Notes: generated by a model not told the origin, from the sequence alone. 64,000 nt of DNA from Roseivirga sp. (GCA_021404565.1 JAAWWF010000016.1:492998-556997), one strand, 5' to 3'; counted from the stretch's first letter, positions 35,166-44,668 are shown. Translations and numbers: made by a program.

Positions 35166-36680
35166 ATGAGAAACGCGCTACTACTAACCCTGGTTTTATG
35201 GCTGGCTATACCCTTTATTGCCAATGCATCTACAGATGCTTTGCCTGATAATCCGGAAATAGCTGCCTCATCCGAAGTAATTCAAGACAATGGTCATCAG
35301 GAGCCCGCGGAGGGCCATACGACTGACGATCATGCCACGCCCGGAGAAAGTCATGACGCAGCGCCTCCAGGCTGGACGGTCATTCCTTTCGTGCTGTTAT
35401 TAAGCATGATTGCCACAGGACCGTTGTTTTATGAGCATTTCTGGCATAAAAACTACCCCATCATAGCCGTCTCCCTGGCAACCATTGTCGTACTTTATTA
35501 TCTCTTTGCCTTGCACAATGCTCATGCCCCCGTGCATGCCCTGGCAGAATACGTACAGTTTATAGCCTTGCTGGCATCCCTGTATATAGCCTCTGGCGGT
35601 ATAATGATCAATGTAGATAAGAAGGCTACCCCCATGGCCAATGTTCTGCTCCTGGTTGTAGGTGCTGTCATTGCCAACCTCATCGGTACAACAGGAGCCT
35701 CTATGTTGCTGATCCGCCCCTTTATCAGACTTAATAAAAGCCGTATCAGACCCTACCATATCATCTTTTTCATCTTTATGGTGAGTAATATTGGTGGTGC
35801 CCTGACTCCTATTGGTGATCCGCCACTTTTTCTTGGGTTTCTGAAAGGAGTACCATTTATGTGGACGCTCGAGCATAACGTGCTACCCTGGGCATTGGCA
35901 CTCGTGATATTGTCGGCCATATTCTATGTATTTGACAGCCGCAACAAGGATGAAGACCTCTTTGACGAAGTCGAGTACACAAACAAAACAAGTATCATTG
36001 GCACCCGAAACTTCTTCTGGCTCGCACTTATTATCGCATCAGTTTTTCTGGACCCCAACGTAATCGAGGGTGTACCTGCCATTGTTTATGAGGGACAAAA
36101 GTTTTCCTTTCTGCGCGAACTCATAATGCTTTCCGTAGGGTTTCTTTCTTACAAACTGGCCGATAAAAAAGCCATTACCGGTAACGAATTCAACTTTGAG
36201 CCTATTCGTGAAGTTGCCTTCATATTTGTAGGGATTTTTGGTACGATGATGCCAGCACTGGCACTTGTTAGTGAATTTGCCCAATCAGATGCAGGAGCGT
36301 CACTTATAGGCCCTAACTCTCTTTACTGGGGAACAGGTGTGCTATCTGGCTTTCTGGACAATGCCCCTACCTACCTGAACTTTTTGGCTGCCGCCCTGGC
36401 TTCACAGGGGGGAGACATTAATGCCATAGCCAATGTTCAGGATTATGCAGCGGGAGGTGTCTATGAGCAGTCTGTAATAAACCTGACTGCTATAGCCGTG
36501 GGAGCAGTATTCTTTGGTGCCATGACCTATATCGGCAATGGCCCCAACTTTATGGTGAAGTCAATTGCAGAGCAGACCGGTATCCATATGCCATCATTCT
36601 TTGGCTACATCCTACGTTACTCAATCCCTATTTTACTTCCAATATTCGTTGTGGTCTGGCTTGTTTTCTTTGTTTTCTGA
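35166..36680 (+). CDS. NhaD-type Na+/H+ antiporter
   Basis: A 504-residue inner-membrane antiporter of the arsenical-pump/NhaD fold, with about 11-12 helices. Typical are NIGGALTPIGDPPLFLGFLKG and SGFLDNAPTYLNFL with the Asp residues used in ion binding. It begins with a signal-like segment (LLLTLVLWLAIPFIANAS) and then a His- and Glu-rich stretch (residues 42-64) before the first core helix. A marine or salt-tolerant lifestyle fits. It stands in a unit of its own, with a small membrane protein gene 55 bp downstream. Confidence 0.9.
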   Translation: MRNALLLTLVLWLAIPFIANASTDALPDNPEIAASSEVIQDNGHQEPAEGHTTDDHATPGESHDAAPPGWTVIPFVLLLSMIATGPLFYEHFWHKNYPIIAVSLATIVVLYYLFALHNAHAPVHALAEYVQFIALLASLYIASGGIMINVDKKATPMANVLLLVVGAVIANLIGTTGASMLLIRPFIRLNKSRIRPYHIIFFIFMVSNIGGALTPIGDPPLFLGFLKGVPFMWTLEHNVLPWALALVILSAIFYVFDSRNKDEDLFDEVEYTNKTSIIGTRNFFWLALIIASVFLDPNVIEGVPAIVYEGQKFSFLRELIMLSVGFLSYKLADKKAITGNEFNFEPIREVAFIFVGIFGTMMPALALVSEFAQSDAGASLIGPNSLYWGTGVLSGFLDNAPTYLNFLAAALASQGGDINAIANVQDYAAGGVYEQSVINLTAIAVGAVFFGAMTYIGNGPNFMVKSIAEQTGIHMPSFFGYILRYSIPILLPIFVVVWLVFFVF

Positions 36681-36735
36681 GATAACTAAATCATTACACA
36701 CCAATATCACGTATTTTCATTAGGCACTTATACTA

Positions 36736-36957
36736 ATGAACAGCTTTACCATAGACCTTTTATTAAGCGGATTTACCTATGTCGTACTGACCTATCTGAC
36801 ATTCATACTGATGCGAAAGAAAAAACGCAGGAACAATGATGGGGACGATGACGGAGGTTTTACTTTATCTCCTCCCACAATAGATTTACCCCCTGGCATA
36901 TCCTGGCCATCTAACGGACCAGAAATTTCACATGAAGAATTGGAAGAAGCTCACTAA
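36736..36957 (+). CDS. Small membrane protein of unknown function
   Basis: A 73-residue protein with one helix (DLLLSGFTYVVLTYLTFILM), a basic stop-transfer (RKKKRRN), an Asp/Gly stretch (NDGDDDGG) and a Pro-rich acidic tail. Conserved hypothetical by look; not recognised as a family. It overlaps the Fur-family gene's end by 4 bp on the opposite strand. Confidence 0.65.
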   Translation: MNSFTIDLLLSGFTYVVLTYLTFILMRKKKRRNNDGDDDGGFTLSPPTIDLPPGISWPSNGPEISHEELEEAH

Positions 36958-37376
36958 GCCGCACTGCACTTATCACAAACACCTGTAATCAGGTAATTGC
37001 TCTCAGCCGCCTCAAAGCCCTTGGGAAGTTTTACATGTGGAATAAAAACCCCATCAAGACAAGTCGTACGCTCACAGTTAGAACACTTGAAATGAATATG
37101 ATCATGCCGGTGGTCTCCATCTGCACAGGCATCATCGCAAAGCGCGTAGCGGGCTCCACCATTATCGTCAAGTACCTTATGAATCAGACCACTTTCCAGA
37201 AAAGATTTTAGTGTCCTGTAAATGGTCACCCTATCATACTTTCCGTCCATCGCAAACTCAATGTCTCCATGAGAAATGGCCACATCTCTTTCCAGAAAAA
37301 TTGAAATAATATCACTTCTGCTTTGGGTAAGCCTAAGGGAATGATCCTTCAGTAGTTGTTTAACATTTGAGTCCAC
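36954..37376 (-). CDS. Fur-family metal or peroxide-responsive repressor
   Basis: A 140-residue Fur-superfamily regulator. The DNA-binding winged helix is at about 10-80 (RLTQSRSDIISIFLE; DRVTIYRTLKSFLESGLIHKV), followed by the metal-rich part (CDDACADGDHRHDHIHF) and two structural Cys pairs (CSNC and CDKC) for zinc. Whether it senses iron, zinc or peroxide cannot be decided. It starts with GTG at 37374-37376, only 4 nt downstream of CAAATATA (TATATTTG on this strand). Confidence 0.9.
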   Translation of the reverse strand: MDSNVKQLLKDHSLRLTQSRSDIISIFLERDVAISHGDIEFAMDGKYDRVTIYRTLKSFLESGLIHKVLDDNGGARYALCDDACADGDHRHDHIHFKCSNCERTTCLDGVFIPHVKLPKGFEAAESNYLITGVCDKCSAA

Positions 37377-37380
37377 GGAA

Positions 37381-37388
37381 CAAATATA
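37381..37388 (-). promoter_or_regulatory. Probable -7 element (TATATTTG) of the Fur-family gene
   Basis: An exact TAnnTTTG element on the minus strand, 4 nt before the GTG start. If used, the transcript would be leaderless or nearly so. Confidence 0.5.
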
Positions 37389-37478
37389 TCGATTCGTTAC
37401 AATTTAAACGATTAGGAAGGTTTGATTAGTTCCATGCACTTAACACTGCTACTAAACTACTAACTAATATTATTGCTT

Positions 37479-38171
37479 ATGGCATCGATGATCGGCTATG
37501 CGACCATTAAAATTCAGGTCAATGAGAAATTATTTCTGAAAGATCCTGAAAGTTCTGAACTTGGTCGCAGAATTGTCAACAGCAGTATTGGTCTGATCGA
37601 TAAAATCGGTTTTGAACAATTCAACTTTAAAAAGCTAGCTAAAGAAATTACGTCTACGGAAGCCTCAGTTTACCGCTACTTTGAGAATAAGCAAAAGCTC
37701 CTGACCTACCTTGTGTCATGGTACTGGGCCTGGTTGGAATATCGGCTGGACTACAACACTCATAACATTGACGATCCTGTACGTAAGTTAAAAGTGGCCA
37801 TATCGAACTTGTCTGAAGCGGTACACTACGACCCACATTTTTCACACATTGACGAGGAGGCACTCTACAGAATTGTGGTAGCAGAATCATCAAAGTCTTT
37901 CCTGACCAAGCAGGTAGCTACCGCCAACAGAGAGGGATATTTTGCCAGCTATAAATCTCTGTGCAGAAGAGTGCATTCAATAGTTGAGGATGTTAATCCT
38001 GAATTTCCTTTTACCAAAGCACTGGTGACAACCATCATTGATACGGCACATCAGCAAAGGTTCCTTTCAGAAAACTTTCCGTCTCTTACCGAGCTTCGGG
38101 TAAGTCAGAATGGCAACGAGGAGATTCAACACTACCTGGAAACTATCATTTTTAAACTATTGGTAGACTAG
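37479..38171 (+). CDS. TetR-family regulator
   Basis: A 230-residue protein with an N-terminal TetR-type helix-turn-helix: LIDKIGFEQFNFKKLAKEI followed by TEASVYRYFENKQKLLTYL, the classic recognition helix. The ligand domain is not assignable. The start at ATG 37479 is preferred over an upstream TTG at 37473; another ATG is at 37488. It is divergent from the Fur-family gene, with 102 bp between, so the two may share control. Confidence 0.85.
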   Translation: MASMIGYATIKIQVNEKLFLKDPESSELGRRIVNSSIGLIDKIGFEQFNFKKLAKEITSTEASVYRYFENKQKLLTYLVSWYWAWLEYRLDYNTHNIDDPVRKLKVAISNLSEAVHYDPHFSHIDEEALYRIVVAESSKSFLTKQVATANREGYFASYKSLCRRVHSIVEDVNPEFPFTKALVTTIIDTAHQQRFLSENFPSLTELRVSQNGNEEIQHYLETIIFKLLVD

Positions 38172-38180
38172 GGAATCAGC

Positions 38181-38507
38181 TTACTGCTTTTTTCTGCTAA
38201 AGGGCCTGCCAAGAGCCCTGAGCATCTTCTTTTCGAAATTCCAGAAAAACTTAAACTGACCAAACACCAGTCCTACAATGGGCAGTGTCAATTGGTAAAT
38301 AGGGAAGACCAGCAAAATCCTTAACGGCCAGTATATAAAAGCACTGGTTGTCTCCTTGTCGAGACCAATAAGTGCCGTTAATGGCTTGGCCACCCAAGCC
38401 GCGAAAGAGCCATTAATTGCAAACACAATAAGAATAAGAATCACCTGAACATTTGAGGTTATACCCCATTTGGTCTTCAGTCTTTCCAGAAATTTTTTCT
38501 CAGCCAT
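38181..38507 (-). CDS. Small membrane protein (DUF6787-like)
   Basis: A 108-residue protein with about two to three hydrophobic segments (VILILIVFAINGSFAAWVA; FIYWPLRILLVFPIYQLTLPIVGLVF) and a basic C-terminal end (RALGRPFSRKKQ). It is close to the family I know as DUF6787, but I give that low certainty. Tail-to-tail with the TetR gene. Confidence 0.65.
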   Translation of the reverse strand: MAEKKFLERLKTKWGITSNVQVILILIVFAINGSFAAWVAKPLTALIGLDKETTSAFIYWPLRILLVFPIYQLTLPIVGLVFGQFKFFWNFEKKMLRALGRPFSRKKQ

Positions 38508-38657
38508 AACCTCTGCTCATCACCTATTTGGTTGGCAAATATAATATGAACTCCCAGAATGCTCTGACAAAAACAGTTCATTGATAAAAATTGACCCTGA
38601 GGTATGGAATACAGCCAATTAATTCAATAAATTGAGTAGTAATAAATATACGCTACT

Positions 38658-39584
38658 ATGCATGACTTAAGTAAATTCAAGAGAATGATGGTCTGTCTTG
38701 ATTTGACAGAAATGGATGAGGGCTTGATTAAATATGCTTCTCTTATTGCTAACACCTTCGAGCTCAATGCAGTTTATTTTTATCATGTAACCACCTCTTT
38801 TGAACTGCCTGAAGATATTCAGGAAAAATACCCGGATCTCATAGCCCCGGTGGATGAGATGCTTGAAAAGGAGGTAGAGTTTAGCGTGAAAAAGTATTTC
38901 AAGAGCCCCGAAGGATGTGACATTAAAATTCATGTCGAAGCAGGTGGTATCACGGATGAAATTCTTAAGGAAAGCAAGGTAAAGGTGATAGACCTCTTAT
39001 TGGTAGGCAGAAAAGAAAAGCTTACCGGGAGTGGACTGAACTCAAGAAAAGTAGCAAAAGCGACTCCCGCTTCAGTGATATTCGTACCGGAAAACCCACC
39101 ATTGGAACTCAATCAGGTGCTGGTCTCCATCGATTATTCTGATCACTCACGTATGGCCTTTGAAATAGGCATTGATATTCAGAAAAAAAGCGGAGCAAAA
39201 TTACTCAGTAATAATGTATACAGAGTACCTGTAGGCTATCATAAGTCTGGAAAGAGTTATGATGAATTTGCAGAAATTATGCTCGAGAATACCAAGCGCG
39301 ACTGCGATCGGTTTTTCAGGAAGATGGACCTCAATGGTGTTGACTACGACCACACCTATGCACTTGATGATGACCCTCATCCTGCCGATAAAATTTACAA
39401 AACGGGTAGAGAAATGGGAGTGGACATGATCATTCTCGGCTCTAAAGGGCGGACAAGCGCAGCTGCCTTTCTCATTGGCAGTGTGGCTGAGAAGCTGGTG
39501 ATGGAAGACAACGACATACCCTTGCTTCTGGTAAAAAAGGGAAAAGAAAACCTCGGGTTTCTGGATGCTCTCTTCAAGCTCTAG
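38658..39584 (+). CDS. Tandem universal stress protein
   Basis: A 308-residue cytoplasmic protein of two UspA domains. The second carries the full nucleotide motif GSKGRTSAAAFLIGS (G-x2-G-x9-G-S) and should bind ATP. The first has a degraded version (VGRKEKLTGSGLNSRKV) lacking the second glycine at the usual place. The C-terminal part after it is short. A role in stress or energy sensing is usual for the family. Monocistronic, next to gpmI's cluster on the other strand. Confidence 0.9.
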   Translation: MHDLSKFKRMMVCLDLTEMDEGLIKYASLIANTFELNAVYFYHVTTSFELPEDIQEKYPDLIAPVDEMLEKEVEFSVKKYFKSPEGCDIKIHVEAGGITDEILKESKVKVIDLLLVGRKEKLTGSGLNSRKVAKATPASVIFVPENPPLELNQVLVSIDYSDHSRMAFEIGIDIQKKSGAKLLSNNVYRVPVGYHKSGKSYDEFAEIMLENTKRDCDRFFRKMDLNGVDYDHTYALDDDPHPADKIYKTGREMGVDMIILGSKGRTSAAAFLIGSVAEKLVMEDNDIPLLLVKKGKENLGFLDALFKL

Positions 39585-39586
39585 GG

Positions 39587-40171
39587 TTAACGGGAGAAAC
39601 TCCCTTCCAGGGAAAAATTTAAATCACTTTTCATGACCATTCGCTGTTTACCTTTAATGGTATAACCAGTCATTATCTCATCCCCATCTACTGATTCAAA
39701 GCTCATGGTCATTTCCTTCTCAAAGGTGTAGATATCATTCTTATCTTCTACTAAAACCCTTATCTGATTGATTTTGCCCTGGAAATAGTCATACTCAATC
39801 ATTCTTACATTAGGACCTGCCCTTTTTGCTGTATTAATCACTTTACGGGCTCCGTTAATTCCTGGCAACTCCTCAGTAAAATAAGCATCGTCCAGGCCAA
39901 GCTTATTAATATCAGCCTCGTAAAACAGCTTGAGTTCTGCTTTAATCTGTCCGGTAGAATCCGGCCTTACCGACATAGATTCTACCTCTCCGTTAGCCAT
40001 AAGTTTTTTCTGAAGGACAGCACCTTTCTCAAATAACAGTGCTGACTGAGCATCAAGCAGTCCAATGAGATCAAAATAATTGTCCGTTTTAACGGCTGTC
40101 GTCTCCACAGGGCCGCTGCAGGATATTATACCAAGTGCCAGAAACAGGCTCAAAAAAGCTCTCAAAATCAT
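39587..40171 (-). CDS. Lipoprotein of unknown function, coupled to gpmI
   Basis: A 194-residue lipoprotein (LALGIISC lipobox). The body is beta-rich with several YYD/KxxxxV stretches (IEYDYFQGKINQIRVLVEDKN) and no domain I recognise. The ATG overlaps the gpmI stop by 4 bp, so it is cotranslated with gpmI. That is a curious pair, a glycolytic enzyme with an exported lipoprotein. Confidence 0.8.
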   Translation of the reverse strand: MILRAFLSLFLALGIISCSGPVETTAVKTDNYFDLIGLLDAQSALLFEKGAVLQKKLMANGEVESMSVRPDSTGQIKAELKLFYEADINKLGLDDAYFTEELPGINGARKVINTAKRAGPNVRMIEYDYFQGKINQIRVLVEDKNDIYTFEKEMTMSFESVDGDEIMTGYTIKGKQRMVMKSDLNFSLEGSFSR

Positions 40172-41685
40172 AATAGAATATCTCCCGTCATTTCATCAGG
40201 AATATTTAAGCCCATGAGATGAAGTATGGTAGGAGCGAGATCTCCCAGTTTTCCATCTTTCATTTTGGGTGTCAATTCCTTATCAACGAGAATACAGGGG
40301 ACTAGGTTGGTAGTATGTGCTGTATTGGGAGTTCCATCAGGATTCACCATAATATCAGAGTTACCATGATCAGCAATAACAATAGATGTATATCCGTTTT
40401 CCAGGGCGCATTCCAATACCTCCCTGGCACATCGGTCCACGGTTTCACAAGCCTTCACAGCTGCCTCAAAAACCCCGGTATGTCCTACCATATCAGGATT
40501 GGCGAAATTTAAACAGGTAAAATCTACCTCTCCCTTTTTTAACTCAGCGCTGATTGCATCGCGAATATCTTCTGCACTCATTTCCGGCTGTAAGTCATAG
40601 GTAGCCACCTTAGGAGATGGACATAGAAGACGTTTTTCACCATCGAATTCTTTCTCTCGTCCTCCACTGAAGAAGAAAGTTACATGAGGGTATTTCTCGG
40701 TTTCTGCTATTCTGATTTGCTGTTTGCCATTGGCTTCCAACACCTCTCCTAATGTATTCTTCAGATTATCTTTATCAAAAATGACATGAACCCCTTGAAA
40801 AGAATCATCATAGTTGGTCATTGTGACATAATGCAGGCTCATTTTCTTCATTCCCGCTTCGGGAAAGTCTCTTTGAGTCAAAGCCTGTGTGACCTGTCTG
40901 CCGCGATCTGTTCTGAAATTAAAGCAAAGCACCACATCGCCCTCCTCAATAATTCCGACAGGCTCACCATTTCTTGAGCAAATAATAGGCTTCAAAAATT
41001 CGTCAGTCACATCATTGTCATATGATTCTTTCACACTGCCTAACAAATCCTCTGTGGATTCCCCGAGCCCGTTGACCATAGCGTCATAAGCAAGCTTCAC
41101 GCGTTCCCACCGGTTGTCACGATCCATGGCATAGTACCTTCCAGTTACAGAAGCAATCTGCCCCGTGGTTTGGGATATATGCTCCTCCAGGTCACCAAGG
41201 TAATTCAACCCGCCCCTGGGGTCGGTATCACGACCATCGGTAAAAGCATGAACAAAAACCTTTTCAAGCCCCTCATCTTTAGCAATGCTTAGCAGTCCCT
41301 TCAGGTGATTTATATGTGAGTGTACTCCTCCGTCAGAAAGAAGCCCCATAAAATGTACTCCTTTGCCATTTTCTTTGGCATATTCCAACGCTGCTTTGAG
41401 CGTTTCATTACGACCAAGCGTACCCTCCTCAACTGCCTTGTTCACCTTCACAAGGTCCTGATAAACTACTCGGCCGGCACCAATATTCATATGACCTACT
41501 TCCGAATTTCCCATCTGACCGGCAGGAAGTCCTACCGCTAAACCCGAAGCCTCTAGTTTACTATGAGAATAGTCAGTATATAGGGAATCGATAAAAGGTG
41601 TATGAGCTTTTTCGATGGCTGATATTTCGGGGTTTTCACCCAGTCCCCAGCCATCCAGAATCATCAAAAGTACGCGTTTGTTCAT
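40168..41685 (-). CDS. gpmI: Phosphoglycerate mutase, cofactor-independent
   Basis: A 505-residue alkaline-phosphatase-fold enzyme that interconverts 3- and 2-phosphoglycerate in glycolysis, Mn2+-dependent. The first metal Asp is D11 in LMILDGWGLGE. The nucleophile is Ser61 in GQMGNSEVGHMNIGAGR. Later metal ligands lie in FANPDMVGHTG and VIADHGNSD. An upstream in-frame ATG at 41724 adds 13 residues that do not look like family sequence, so the start is 41685. TATATTTG (minus, 41690-41697) lies 4 nt before it. Confidence 0.96.
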   Translation of the reverse strand: MNKRVLLMILDGWGLGENPEISAIEKAHTPFIDSLYTDYSHSKLEASGLAVGLPAGQMGNSEVGHMNIGAGRVVYQDLVKVNKAVEEGTLGRNETLKAALEYAKENGKGVHFMGLLSDGGVHSHINHLKGLLSIAKDEGLEKVFVHAFTDGRDTDPRGGLNYLGDLEEHISQTTGQIASVTGRYYAMDRDNRWERVKLAYDAMVNGLGESTEDLLGSVKESYDNDVTDEFLKPIICSRNGEPVGIIEEGDVVLCFNFRTDRGRQVTQALTQRDFPEAGMKKMSLHYVTMTNYDDSFQGVHVIFDKDNLKNTLGEVLEANGKQQIRIAETEKYPHVTFFFSGGREKEFDGEKRLLCPSPKVATYDLQPEMSAEDIRDAISAELKKGEVDFTCLNFANPDMVGHTGVFEAAVKACETVDRCAREVLECALENGYTSIVIADHGNSDIMVNPDGTPNTAHTTNLVPCILVDKELTPKMKDGKLGDLAPTILHLMGLNIPDEMTGDILL

Positions 41686-41689
41686 GCGC

Positions 41690-41697
41690 CAAATATA
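41690..41697 (-). promoter_or_regulatory. Probable -7 element (TATATTTG) of gpmI
   Basis: Exact TAnnTTTG on the minus strand, 4 nt before the gpmI ATG; this supports the start at 41685 and predicts a nearly leaderless mRNA. Confidence 0.5.
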
Positions 41698-41816
41698 AAT
41701 ATTAAAGCCTGGTTTGTAAGTCACTTACCATTGTATTAATTTGAATCGATTGCATAAACAAGCATGCAATTTTTGGCATTGTTTTCGTTAACACTAGTAC
41801 GTTAACCAACCTATTC

Positions 41817-42230
41817 ATGAGGAGAGTTCGAAAGAATCTTACATCTGTTTTTATCCTACTGGCACTAAGTGTATTGTCACTTTCAGCTCAGGAGGATAGC
41901 GACATTATCGACAACGTGCAGGAAGCGTTAAAATCATCCAATTCAAAAGAACTGGCCAAGCATTTGAATGAGCGTGTTATTATAAGGCTTGATGGTAAAA
42001 ACCGAACGGAATACAGTATCAGTCAGGCTGAAATTGTGCTCAAACAATTTTTCCAGAAGCACCCAGCTGACGAAACAGACTTTATCCATCAGGGCAACTC
42101 CCCGGGAGGCATCATTTATGCCATTGGCAACTATACATCCGGTAACACTTCTTACCGCATAGCACTCCGGGCAAAAAAATACAAAGACAGCTATAAGGTT
42201 TATCGGCTGGAGTTTTCCAAACCTAAATAA
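41817..42230 (+). CDS. DUF4783 exported protein
   Basis: A 137-residue exported protein with a signal peptide (VFILLALSVLSLSAQ) and a small NTF2-like fold: EALKSSNSKELAKHLNERVII, SISQAEIVLKQFFQKHPAD and IHQGNSPGGIIYAIGNYT. These match DUF4783, a Bacteroidota family of unknown function. A -33/-7 pair TTTG-N19-TTAATTTG (41712-41742) lies upstream with one mismatch. nadC follows 50 bp later. Confidence 0.85.
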   Translation: MRRVRKNLTSVFILLALSVLSLSAQEDSDIIDNVQEALKSSNSKELAKHLNERVIIRLDGKNRTEYSISQAEIVLKQFFQKHPADETDFIHQGNSPGGIIYAIGNYTSGNTSYRIALRAKKYKDSYKVYRLEFSKPK

Positions 42231-42280
42231 GTTCATTGCTCCTGGTTCAAAACCAAAAACCTCTTTTGTATTTTTGCCAC

Positions 42281-43138
42281 ATGAGGCCAGACTACATCAC
42301 AGAAGCATCTTTAACAGACTTTATAGACAGCGCACTAGCTGAAGATATCCGTGATGGAGATCATTCTTCCCTGGCTTCCATCCCATCAAATGCTCGTAAC
42401 ACCGCCTTTCTTCTCATGAAGGCTTCAGGTATCGTTGCCGGTATGGATCTTGCTGAAATCATCTTCAGGAAGCTGGACCCTACCATGGAAATTCTTTCCT
42501 CTGTACCAGACGGTACGGCCGTTAAAGAGGGAGATATTATTCTAAAGATACATGGTAATTCAAGGGCCATTCTCTCAGCCGAACGACTTGTACTCAACTG
42601 CATGCAACGTATGAGTGGCATTGCCACCTATACCAGTTATCTGACCTCGCTCATTGCCAACACGAATACCAAGCTGCTCGATACCCGAAAGACAACCCCG
42701 AACTTTCGTATGATGGAAAAATGGGCCGTATTAATAGGAGGTGGGGTAAACCACCGGTATGGCCTTTTTGATATGATCATGCTCAAAGACAACCACGTGG
42801 ATTTTGCAGGAGGTATTCATAAGGCTGTAAGTGCTACCGTAGACTACCTGGCCAGTACGGGAAAGGACCTGAAAATTGAAGTAGAAACAAGGAATATCGA
42901 AGAAGTCCAACAGGCTCTGGATACCAACAAGGTAGATCGCATTATGCTGGACAACATGACACCAGAAGAAATGACCCGGGCGGTGACACTTATTGCCGGC
43001 CGTTCGGAAACCGAAGCATCCGGTGGCATTACCGAATCGACCATTCAGGCCGCAGCGGCATCCGGGGTCGACTATATTTCCGTTGGTGCTCTTACGCATT
43101 CTGTCAAGAGCCTTGACATTAGCCTGAAAGCACAATAA
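42281..43138 (+). CDS. nadC: Nicotinate-nucleotide pyrophosphorylase
   Basis: Converts quinolinate and PRPP to nicotinate mononucleotide in NAD synthesis. It shows the family motifs: EDIRDGDHSS, the SAERLVLNCMQRMSGIAT segment, LLDTRKTTPNFR, KDNHVDFAGG, and EVETRNIEEVQQAL with the active-site Lys and Arg residues. The ATG at 42281 gives 285 residues, a normal length. An in-frame start at 42236 would add 15 residues before the natural N-terminus. Confidence 0.95.
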   Translation: MRPDYITEASLTDFIDSALAEDIRDGDHSSLASIPSNARNTAFLLMKASGIVAGMDLAEIIFRKLDPTMEILSSVPDGTAVKEGDIILKIHGNSRAILSAERLVLNCMQRMSGIATYTSYLTSLIANTNTKLLDTRKTTPNFRMMEKWAVLIGGGVNHRYGLFDMIMLKDNHVDFAGGIHKAVSATVDYLASTGKDLKIEVETRNIEEVQQALDTNKVDRIMLDNMTPEEMTRAVTLIAGRSETEASGGITESTIQAAAASGVDYISVGALTHSVKSLDISLKAQ

Positions 43139-43248
43139 CCTGATTTGAGTAATAATAAGCGCAATTTTTTAGTAAGAATGGTTGAAGCCTTGGTTTTGAT
43201 CCTTATGTTTGTGTTCTTTTTTCAACACTGTGCCTAGAACAGGAAAGA

Positions 43249-43722
43249 ATGATCGTCAAAACAAAGAAATACGCTTTAGATAAAAAGGCCTATATGAGGG
43301 CCGGAATGCTCAACGTACTCCAACAACAGTGGTGGGTATTTTTAATTGTACTGGCCATTTCATCCATGACCTTTGTCATTCCCTCCAACTGGTGGTGGAT
43401 AGGCTCTCTGATTGCCTTTGTCCTCTATCTTTTATTCTGGGTTATTCAATTTGCCGGAGTCACACAGCTTGAGCAATCCAAAATGCTCTTCGATCGACTC
43501 TCCTATGAAATAGACAGCCGTCAGATTCTGATTAAAATCGATTCGAAACGTGGCATGCCTATGAAATGGGATATGATCAAAAAGGCCTGGATGGATAAGA
43601 AACAGTTTGTATTGGTCGTGAATAAAGCCCAAATGATGATGTTTCCCTTCAGTGTTTTCAAAACCCAGAACGAGGTAAAATTTGTAGAGACCATTCTTAA
43701 GAGAAAAGGGCTCATCAAATAG
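43249..43722 (+). CDS. YcxB-like membrane protein
   Basis: A 157-residue protein with two hydrophobic segments near the start (WWVFLIVLAISSMTFVI; WWIGSLIAFVLYLLFWVIQFA) followed by a cytoplasmic domain with MKWDMIKKAWMDKKQFVLVV and MMMFPFSVF, the pattern of the YcxB C-terminal family. Function unknown. A 30-codon reading frame from TTG 43145 in the gap before it is too weak to call. Confidence 0.75.
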   Translation: MIVKTKKYALDKKAYMRAGMLNVLQQQWWVFLIVLAISSMTFVIPSNWWWIGSLIAFVLYLLFWVIQFAGVTQLEQSKMLFDRLSYEIDSRQILIKIDSKRGMPMKWDMIKKAWMDKKQFVLVVNKAQMMMFPFSVFKTQNEVKFVETILKRKGLIK

Positions 43723-43792
43723 ACCTGCTTTTTATCCCTGCTGTTTTCTTCTTCCCTATAATTTCATCAGCTTTGGCGCAAGCTTTAGTCTC

Positions 43793-44668
43793 TTGAAATC
43801 CCGCTACTATATCGAAGGTATTCTGGCTGCCTTTCTTTTTGGCTGTACGCCTGTTTTTATTAAAAAAGTTACAGCCAGTGCCGTGACCATTGGCATCGTA
43901 AGGCTCACCATCGCCAGCATATTGATGTATTTCATCTTTATTGGCGTGAAAAAGGTAAAACAAATTAAACTGCGGGATTGGAAGGCCCTAATGCTAATAG
44001 GCCTCGTTTTTGGGCTTCACTGGGTCAGTTACTTCTATGCCGTCAAAGTAAGCACTCCCTCCATAGCCATCCTCGGTCTCACCTCCTTTGGTATCTACCT
44101 TATTCTCTTCGGGTGGATATTTCAGAAAAAGAAGCCTGCCCTTTTCGATTGGTTCACGGTGATCATGGCAGTAGGGGGTAACCTCCTGATTGTTCCAGAA
44201 TTCAGCCTGCAAAATGACATCACGCTCGGATTACTCATAGGACTGGGTAGTGCTATGTTTTTTGCGTTGTTACCTCTCTTACAACAAAAAAACACACATA
44301 TCCCCTCCTATACCCGGGCTTTTGGCCAGTACACTTTTGGGTTGTTATTCTTCTGCGCCCTCTCCTTCCAGGCAGACTTTGATTTGCCGGAAACAGACTG
44401 GTATTACCTGGGGATTTTAGGCGTGGTTTGTACGCTGGGTGCTCATACACTATGGCTCAGGGCCACCACAGAACTACCGCATGCAGCAAGCAGTATCATC
44501 TACTACCTGGGGATTCCTGTAGCAATGTTGGTTAGCTATCTTTTTCTGGACGAACCAATGCCCATGAACAAAATTCTGGGTGCCATCTTGATTATTCTGG
44601 CCAATGTAATTGGTATTATTAAACATATGAACATCAGTGCATTCAAGAAGAGAGGAGCCGAGCCTTAA
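43793..44668 (+). CDS. EamA/DMT-family transporter
   Basis: A 291-residue inner-membrane protein with ten helices in two EamA repeats, beginning YIEGILAAFLFGCTPVFIKKV. It is in the drug/metabolite transporter superfamily; the substrate is not predictable. It starts at TTG (43793). Its end overlaps the uvrA gene's stop on the other strand by 4 bp. Confidence 0.88.
   Translation: MKSRYYIEGILAAFLFGCTPVFIKKVTASAVTIGIVRLTIASILMYFIFIGVKKVKQIKLRDWKALMLIGLVFGLHWVSYFYAVKVSTPSIAILGLTSFGIYLILFGWIFQKKKPALFDWFTVIMAVGGNLLIVPEFSLQNDITLGLLIGLGSAMFFALLPLLQQKNTHIPSYTRAFGQYTFGLLFFCALSFQADFDLPETDWYYLGILGVVCTLGAHTLWLRATTELPHAASSIIYYLGIPVAMLVSYLFLDEPMPMNKILGAILIILANVIGIIKHMNISAFKKRGAEP

Noticed and set aside
43145..43237. 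30-codon frame from TTG with one hydrophobic stretch before the YcxB-like gene
   Set aside because: Too short, TTG start, no family match; could be chance.
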